Shown one piece after another: positions 59,134 to 64,000 of a DNA stretch of 64,000 nucleotides. The stretch comes from Dioscorea cayenensis subsp. rotundata. Taxonomy: Eukaryota; Streptophyta; Magnoliopsida; Dioscoreales; Dioscoreaceae. Position 1 is the stretch's first letter, and each line of letters begins with the position of its first letter. The DNA lies in NCBI RefSeq assembly GCF_009730915.1, contig NC_052475.1, forward strand, positions 806,001 to 870,000, in the 5' to 3' direction. The position numbers and the translations under genes are program-made. The notes under the pieces were generated by a model. It was not told the origin of the DNA and did not search any database. It saw only the letters and a program-made list of their open reading frames with translations.

Positions 59134-59953
59134 AGCTAACTTTAGTGTAGTCTTTTTATAAATTTCGACAGGGGGCTGAGATGTAGTATCACACCGGTGA
59201 TCTTCAAGCGGTTCGTGCCACGGAAAATAGCTGCTTTCATGTGGCTGGTGTGGAACAGGAAGATCCTCACGCTTGACATCCTTTTTGCCCGTAGTTGCAA
59301 CAAACTCCCTACGACAACCTGCCTCCTATGTTGCTCTGCTATTGAGTCGATTGATCACCTGTTTTTCAGGTGCCCTTTGGCTCAAGACATCTGGGACCGC
59401 CTTGCTCTCCTTTTTTCCTTCCCACGTGCCCCCATGTCCTGCTCAAACTTATGGGGACTGTGATATCGAGTGCTTAGCCCTCGTCTCAAACTGCCCTGCT
59501 CTTTGGTTGCTAGAGTGGTTTTGTGGCAAATTTGGCTTGCTAGAAATAACTGTGTTTTCTGTTCAGTGTTTATTTCTTTGCCTGCTTTATTTTTGAAAAT
59601 TTGTTACATGTACCTCTCTTGGATTCCAGTGGTTCCTGCTAGGGAGATGCACATGCTTGATGAGTCTATTGTTGTGGTTCGGCGTTGTATCCAGTTTTCG
59701 AGCCTCCCACACGAGGAGCCGGATCCTGACAGGCACGACGAGTTTTTCGGCTAGTTGTCCTCCTGATATGCTACTGTGTCTTGGAGGAGTCCCTCTCTCC
59801 TCCTCCCTGTGTCTCAGTGTGATGTCTCATCTCTTAGTATTTGTTTCTACTTCTAGTGGAGTTATTTATCTGTTTTGTTTTCTTTGTACTTTTTTCCTCT
59901 CATTTTAATACAATTATGATTTATCCACTTTATTTTAAAAAACAAACAAACAA
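59134..59953 (+). mobile_element. 5'-truncated L1-type LINE, 3' end
   Basis: Encodes the C-terminal zf-RVT part of a plant LINE ORF2: FVPRKIAAFMWLVWNRKILT and then TTTCLLCCSAIESIDHLFF with RCPLAQDIWDRL, i.e. C-x2-C...H-x4-C zinc-binding spacing. Frames shift downstream, so it is dead. The 3' end reads TTTAATACAATTATGATTTA, then TCCACTTTATTTT and an A-rich tail. ACTCTAGATGATGCC (59119-59133) and ACTCTCGATGATGCC (59954-59968) form a 15-bp target-site duplication with one mismatch, so the insertion was truncated on arrival. Confidence 0.88.
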
Positions 59954-60015
59954 ACTCTCGATGATGCCTTCCTCTCCCCATCCTTTCCTTCTCTTGCCAT
60001 TCATTAATGTATTCA

Positions 60016-60073
60016 GTTTTTTTAATAAATTAATGATTTATCAATTCTTTTAAAATAAAAAAATAAAAAAAAG
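60016..60073 (+). mobile_element. LINE 3'-end scrap
   Basis: TTTTTTTAATAAATTAATGA, then TTTATCAATTC and an A-rich tail, the same terminal pattern as the LINE just upstream. Very short; the boundary is approximate. Confidence 0.4.
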
Positions 60074-60122
60074 GAGTCTAATGCAATACAATACAAAACA
60101 ATACATAAGGGAGTACAAACTA

Positions 60123-62477
60123 TTAATAAAAGGACGTTGGAGGTACTAATGGAGGCCTTGGAACAATCATGTTCCCTTCAAGCATGGGTACAACATTCTT
60201 CATTGATGGCCTAAACCCAGGGTCATTATGAACACACCAAAGTCCCACCATGACCATCCTCTCCAACTCCACCATGTCCACCTCCTCCTCCCCACTCAAA
60301 ACCTTTCTCAAATCCCCTTCTTCAAAACATTCATAAACCCACTCCACAAGTGTGCAATCCATCCCCTGTTCCTCCATCTCCATATTCCTTTTGCAGCATA
60401 TGATCTCAAACAACAAAACTCCAAAACTGAATACATCTGCCTTCACTGTGATTGCCACATTCTTGTGCCATTCTGGTGCTAAGTACCCTCTTGTCCCCCT
60501 TATTCCTGTGAATGTCTTTGTCTGCTCTGGCATCAACAGCTTTGCCAATCCAAAATCAGATATCTTTGCATTTTCAGACTTGTCAATGAGTATGTTCTGA
60601 GGTTTTATGTCACAATGAATGATATGATTCTCAACCTCTTCATGCAAGTAATGGAGACCCCTTGCAACATCTATTGCAATCTTTGTTCTCTGTTTCCAGT
60701 TTGGATAAGTACCAGTTATGCTTCTTTTGAAGAGAAGGTCTGCAAGAGAACCATTGCCCATGTACTCATAAACAAGCAGCCTGTTTGATCCTTCATTGCA
60801 AAAGCCAAGAAGTTGGACTAAGTTCCGGTGATGTGTTCTTGCTATAGCCTTCACTTCTCTTTGGAACTCCTTCTCCCCTTCATCAACCATCTTCTGCAAT
60901 CTCTTCACTGCTATGGTTTTCTCTCCGTTTATACTCAATATTGATCCCTTAAACACCACACCAAACGCTCCTCTGCCTAACTCTTCCCTGAAGCCATTTG
61001 TAGCATCCTCTAGCTCTTGATAAGAATAAGACTTCAATGGAGATTCCTCATTGAGACTTGCTTTTTCATGTAGATGTTTTCTCTGATGTCTGATCACAAA
61101 GATTAAGAAAACTGCAAACAAGAGGAGAATGAAAAACAGAGAAGAGAAAATCACAGAGATTATCAGCAGCAATGTGGTGGTTTTATTGTTTCCATGTTGC
61201 TCACTAGAGGAGTTAGATATCACTGCCGCAAGCTTGATAAACACAGTGTCATTTCCTCCCATTCTTCCATACCTCAAAGGAAGCAGCTGTTTTGAACACT
61301 CACCAGTGCTCTTAAACAAAACAGCTTTGCAGAAGCAATCATCCATGCATTTAGCTTCACAATCATCCCTGCTCATCCCTGATGGAAATATAGAGTAAGT
61401 TTTATCCACCCAAGTAGTGTTCTTCAACTCAACCATTGTGATGTTTGAATCCTTCAAACAATCTCCTCCACTGAAACTCCTAGTGCAACCCAGTGACCTT
61501 TGGTAAGAATCAACAAAATCAAAGCCAGGAGGACAAAGACACACAGCAGCATCATCAACCAAAGAACAGTAACTATTAAGCCCACAAACACCTTTCACCA
61601 AACACTTATCACTCAAAGCCACCCACTCCACCCCTGTTTCCCAGCTCCCATCCTTCATCAACGAGTGATAATAAACACGTAGAATCCCATCCACGTCAAT
61701 CACAGCTCTGTGGTAAATCTCAACTGAAGAAGCAGTAAAAGTCTTTGGCTGTGTTAAATTCTTAACAACAGCACTGTTATTACCAGACAAGTAAAGGACA
61801 CCATTGACATCAAGGTTAAGAGTGATAAGAAAACCAATTTGATAGGTGCCGGAATCCCAGTAAGCATCATCGATGGTGTTGGTGCTGTACATGGGATAAA
61901 GCACAAGGTTGCCGTCGTTCTGGTTGGTAAGCCGGAACCTCCCTGTCGACGGGTCATTCTCCGACGAGCTGGAGACGAGTTGAGTGTTTGGGTTCAGAGT
62001 TTGGCCTGGAACTATGGTGTCTGTTGGGCTGGAGAAGGTGGACCAAACGACCTTTTGAGCTGAGTTAACAAGGACGAAGTTTCCGGAGTCGAGCATGGCG
62101 GCGCCGGCGGCGGGCTCCGGTGGGTTTGAAATGACTGTTTCTTGGCCTCCGGCGGCCGACCAAAGAAGGCGGCCGTCGAAGGAGAGTCTGATGGAACCGG
62201 TGGTGATGGGAGTGTCATCACGGTTTGCAGTCCAGATGATGGTTTTCTCCGATGAGGTTTGGAGCCATACTCCGATGAAGAAGCCATTAGGTGTTGGGTA
62301 GAAGCCGAATGAGAAGTGGCCGGACGGCGACGTCCATGAGTCGTTGGTGCCGGAGTTTATGGATGAACCGGGAGTGATGTTTGGTTTGATAGTTTGAGAA
62401 TGAACTGATGAGCCATGCAAAGAGAAGAAGAAGAAGAAGAAGAAGAAGAAGAAGATGATGATGAAGAAGTTGGCCAT
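60123..62477 (-). CDS. G-type lectin S-receptor-like serine/threonine kinase (LECRK-like)
   Basis: Plasma-membrane receptor kinase of the SD2/LECRK group, often linked to immunity and insect or pathogen response; its ligand is unknown. A single exon encodes 784 aa. Signal peptide at 1-27, with a Phe run at 9-18 encoded by a GAA/TTC repeat. B-lectin domain about 40-160 (SGHFSFGFYPTPNGFFIGVW, IIWTANRDD, MLDSGNFVL). EGF-like cysteines about 292-331. PAN-like domain about 340-415. Membrane helix about 435-463. Kinase about 498-770: GRGAFGVVFKG, Lys525 (IAVK), HCD 621-623, DFG 641-643, APEW 667-670. HCD instead of HRD makes it a non-RD kinase, as in many immune receptors. The frame is intact and the length typical. 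The final residues are RPPLVPPTSFY. Confidence 0.96.
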   Translation of the reverse strand: MANFFIIIFFFFFFFFFFSLHGSSVHSQTIKPNITPGSSINSGTNDSWTSPSGHFSFGFYPTPNGFFIGVWLQTSSEKTIIWTANRDDTPITTGSIRLSFDGRLLWSAAGGQETVISNPPEPAAGAAMLDSGNFVLVNSAQKVVWSTFSSPTDTIVPGQTLNPNTQLVSSSSENDPSTGRFRLTNQNDGNLVLYPMYSTNTIDDAYWDSGTYQIGFLITLNLDVNGVLYLSGNNSAVVKNLTQPKTFTASSVEIYHRAVIDVDGILRVYYHSLMKDGSWETGVEWVALSDKCLVKGVCGLNSYCSLVDDAAVCLCPPGFDFVDSYQRSLGCTRSFSGGDCLKDSNITMVELKNTTWVDKTYSIFPSGMSRDDCEAKCMDDCFCKAVLFKSTGECSKQLLPLRYGRMGGNDTVFIKLAAVISNSSSEQHGNNKTTTLLLIISVIFSSLFFILLLFAVFLIFVIRHQRKHLHEKASLNEESPLKSYSYQELEDATNGFREELGRGAFGVVFKGSILSINGEKTIAVKRLQKMVDEGEKEFQREVKAIARTHHRNLVQLLGFCNEGSNRLLVYEYMGNGSLADLLFKRSITGTYPNWKQRTKIAIDVARGLHYLHEEVENHIIHCDIKPQNILIDKSENAKISDFGLAKLLMPEQTKTFTGIRGTRGYLAPEWHKNVAITVKADVFSFGVLLFEIICCKRNMEMEEQGMDCTLVEWVYECFEEGDLRKVLSGEEEVDMVELERMVMVGLWCVHNDPGFRPSMKNVVPMLEGNMIVPRPPLVPPTSFY

Positions 62478-62768
62478 GATTGCTTGGGTGTCTAACTATG
62501 TAAAGTGAAGAATGGAGTCACCGGAATGAATTGACGATGAAGAAAAAACCATGAACTATGTTCTTTATTTTTATTATTTGTTTAATTAGGTTTTAAAAAT
62601 TATAGGCATGCTGTTGTGCAAGTTGACAGGATAAGGTGCATTATTTGTTGATAATTATATGGGTTTTAAATTTTAATTCATTGGTGGCAAAAATTTTATA
62701 ATAAAAAAATCCAACACATACATTCAAATGAGTTGATAAAAATGTTTTTAATGGGATCAATGCTAGAA

Positions 62769-63420
62769 TGGAAAAACAGTCAATCTTTGAATAGTTAACA
62801 ATGTGTATGGAGAAAAATAATTGTTTGAATTTTTTTCCCAACATTACTGTTTTTACTATTTATACACTGTATATTTAAATATAATACTATTTATCAGTAT
62901 TGTTCATATTTATGTACAAATCCCTTATATGAAATGAAAATATTGAAATCAAAGTTAAAATGAAAAAATAGTTAATTTTAAATAGTTCAATTAATGGCAT
63001 GACAAAAAATATGTAAAGAGAAAAACAAATGTTTAATTTTTTTTTTTTTTCCCACCACTATTTTTGTTTAAATTTGAAATCCCCTATATTTTTGTTTAAA
63101 TTTTTTCCCACCACTATTGTTTTTACTATTTATACACTATATATTTAAGTTTAATACTATTTATCAGTATTATTCACATGTGTACAAGCTTGTACACAAT
63201 ATGAAATAAAAATATTAGAATCAAAGCTAAAATATAAAAACAATCAATTTTGAATAGTTTAATGCCATAACAAAAAACGTGCAAGAAGAAAAATAAAAGT
63301 TTGAATATTTTTTCCAACACTACTATTTTTTAATATTTATATACTGTATATTTAGATTTAATATTATTTATTAGTATTGTTCACATCTGCATTCAAATCT
63401 CTTGTATGAAAAACAATGGT
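62769..63420. repeat. Three imperfect tandem copies of a 180-280 bp AT-rich repeat
   Basis: Copies at about 62769-62960, 62961-63237 and 63238-63420 share TTACTATTTATACACTGTAT, ATACTATTTATCAGTATTGT and the order poly-T/CCAACA, then ATGAAA. Copy 2 also has an internal short duplication (TTTTTGTTTAAATTT). It lies upstream of the receptor kinase. Confidence 0.75.
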
Positions 63421-64000
63421 TCCACCTCTTTAAAGTTGCAAAATCAAAAAAAATTTCTAGAAGATTTATAAACTATTGTAATTAATGCATTTTCATACAT
63501 GCTTATTGCACATTCCGTTGGCTCATTCTTTGGTGTTATGGAGTATGTTTTAATATATTTGTGCATTTGTTTTTTTGTTAATAATATATGGTTTATTTAT
63601 TTTAAAAATATTAATAATAAAAATATCAAATTATATTTATATATATATATATGAGCTTGTGGACAAATTTTTAATCTGATATGACAACTAAACAGCTCAT
63701 TAGGTAAGTATATAAAAACAGACAATTTCTCGTACAAGTCATTCTGAGAATCACAAAGGTATGACTCTATGCATTGACAGAGTTTTTAATAATGCATTGA
63801 CAAAGTAAAACAATATATATAATTAAAGAAAAATATTTCGTATTTGATTATACAATGATGTCATGATAGAGCTGAGAAATGCTAATTAATCTCCAACATT
63901 AGGAATCTAGGATTAAGTTAATATATCTGGTTGTTGTCATGAAGACTCAAAGAAGGTGGAGTGAAAACGTTACCATTTGAAAGCCATTTCAAGGGGTCAG
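63421..64000. other. AT-rich right flank, no gene seen
   Basis: No supported ORF or repeat boundary. Confidence 0.4.

Noticed and set aside
59197-59908. Several overlapping ORFs as separate genes
   Set aside because: They are frames of one truncated LINE with zf-RVT residues and target-site duplications.
60228-60600. Plus-strand ORFs opposite the receptor kinase
   Set aside because: They are shadows of the 784-aa kinase frame.

Overview
This is nuclear DNA of a flowering plant. Genes are split by spliceosomal introns, gene space alternates with AT-rich spacers, and the repertoire is plant-specific: chloroplast SRP54, a CRIB-type RopGAP, a SAUR, acid invertases with the 9-nt DPN mini-exon, a PPR protein and a G-type lectin receptor kinase. 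The intronless GC-rich PPR gene beside AT-rich neighbours would suit a non-grass monocot (a yam-like genome, for example), but that is a guess; the sequence does not fix the species.

Left third (1-22 kb), ordinary gene-dense DNA. In order: the 5' part of a plastid half-ABC transporter (ABCB29-like, minus strand, running off the left edge); ribosomal protein eS25 (minus), divergent from a small IF1-like mitochondrial membrane protein (plus) across a promoter of about 490 bp that holds a tandem duplication; a complete 14-exon cpSRP54 gene (minus); a RopGAP gene (minus); tRNA-Pro(CGG) (minus); RNase H2 subunit A (plus, 8 exons); and an intronless SAUR (plus).

Middle (22-32 kb). A tandem pair of small secreted glycine-rich proteins (minus) is followed by about 5.5 kb of AT-rich DNA with a Mutator-like MITE and repeat-like debris but no convincing gene.

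Right half (32-59 kb), the most interesting part: a cluster of three acid invertases of the cell-wall type (GH32), all on the plus strand. A block of about 10.5 kb (last exon of invertase 1, PPR gene, invertase 2, 3' flank; 34891-45420) is repeated as a second block (46515-58680). There the PPR gene is reduced to remnants and invertase 3 carries a one-base frame disruption in exon 6. Comparing the blocks gives a natural before/after record of insertions: non-autonomous Mutator-like and Harbinger-like MITEs, LINE 3' ends, a SINE, a 1.5-kb foldback element whose arms contain ~42-bp tandem repeats, and a further 1.8-kb insertion. The invertase paralogues also differ in intron structure: an apparently gained 66-bp intron, and GC-AG introns at different positions.

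Right end (59-64 kb). A 5'-truncated LINE with a 15-bp target-site duplication is followed by an intact, intronless G-type lectin receptor-like kinase (minus) and an AT-rich flank with three tandem copies of a ~200-270 bp repeat.

Exon boundaries were worked out by hand from GT-AG (or GC-AG) sites, reading phase and remembered family sequences. No alignment or database search was run.
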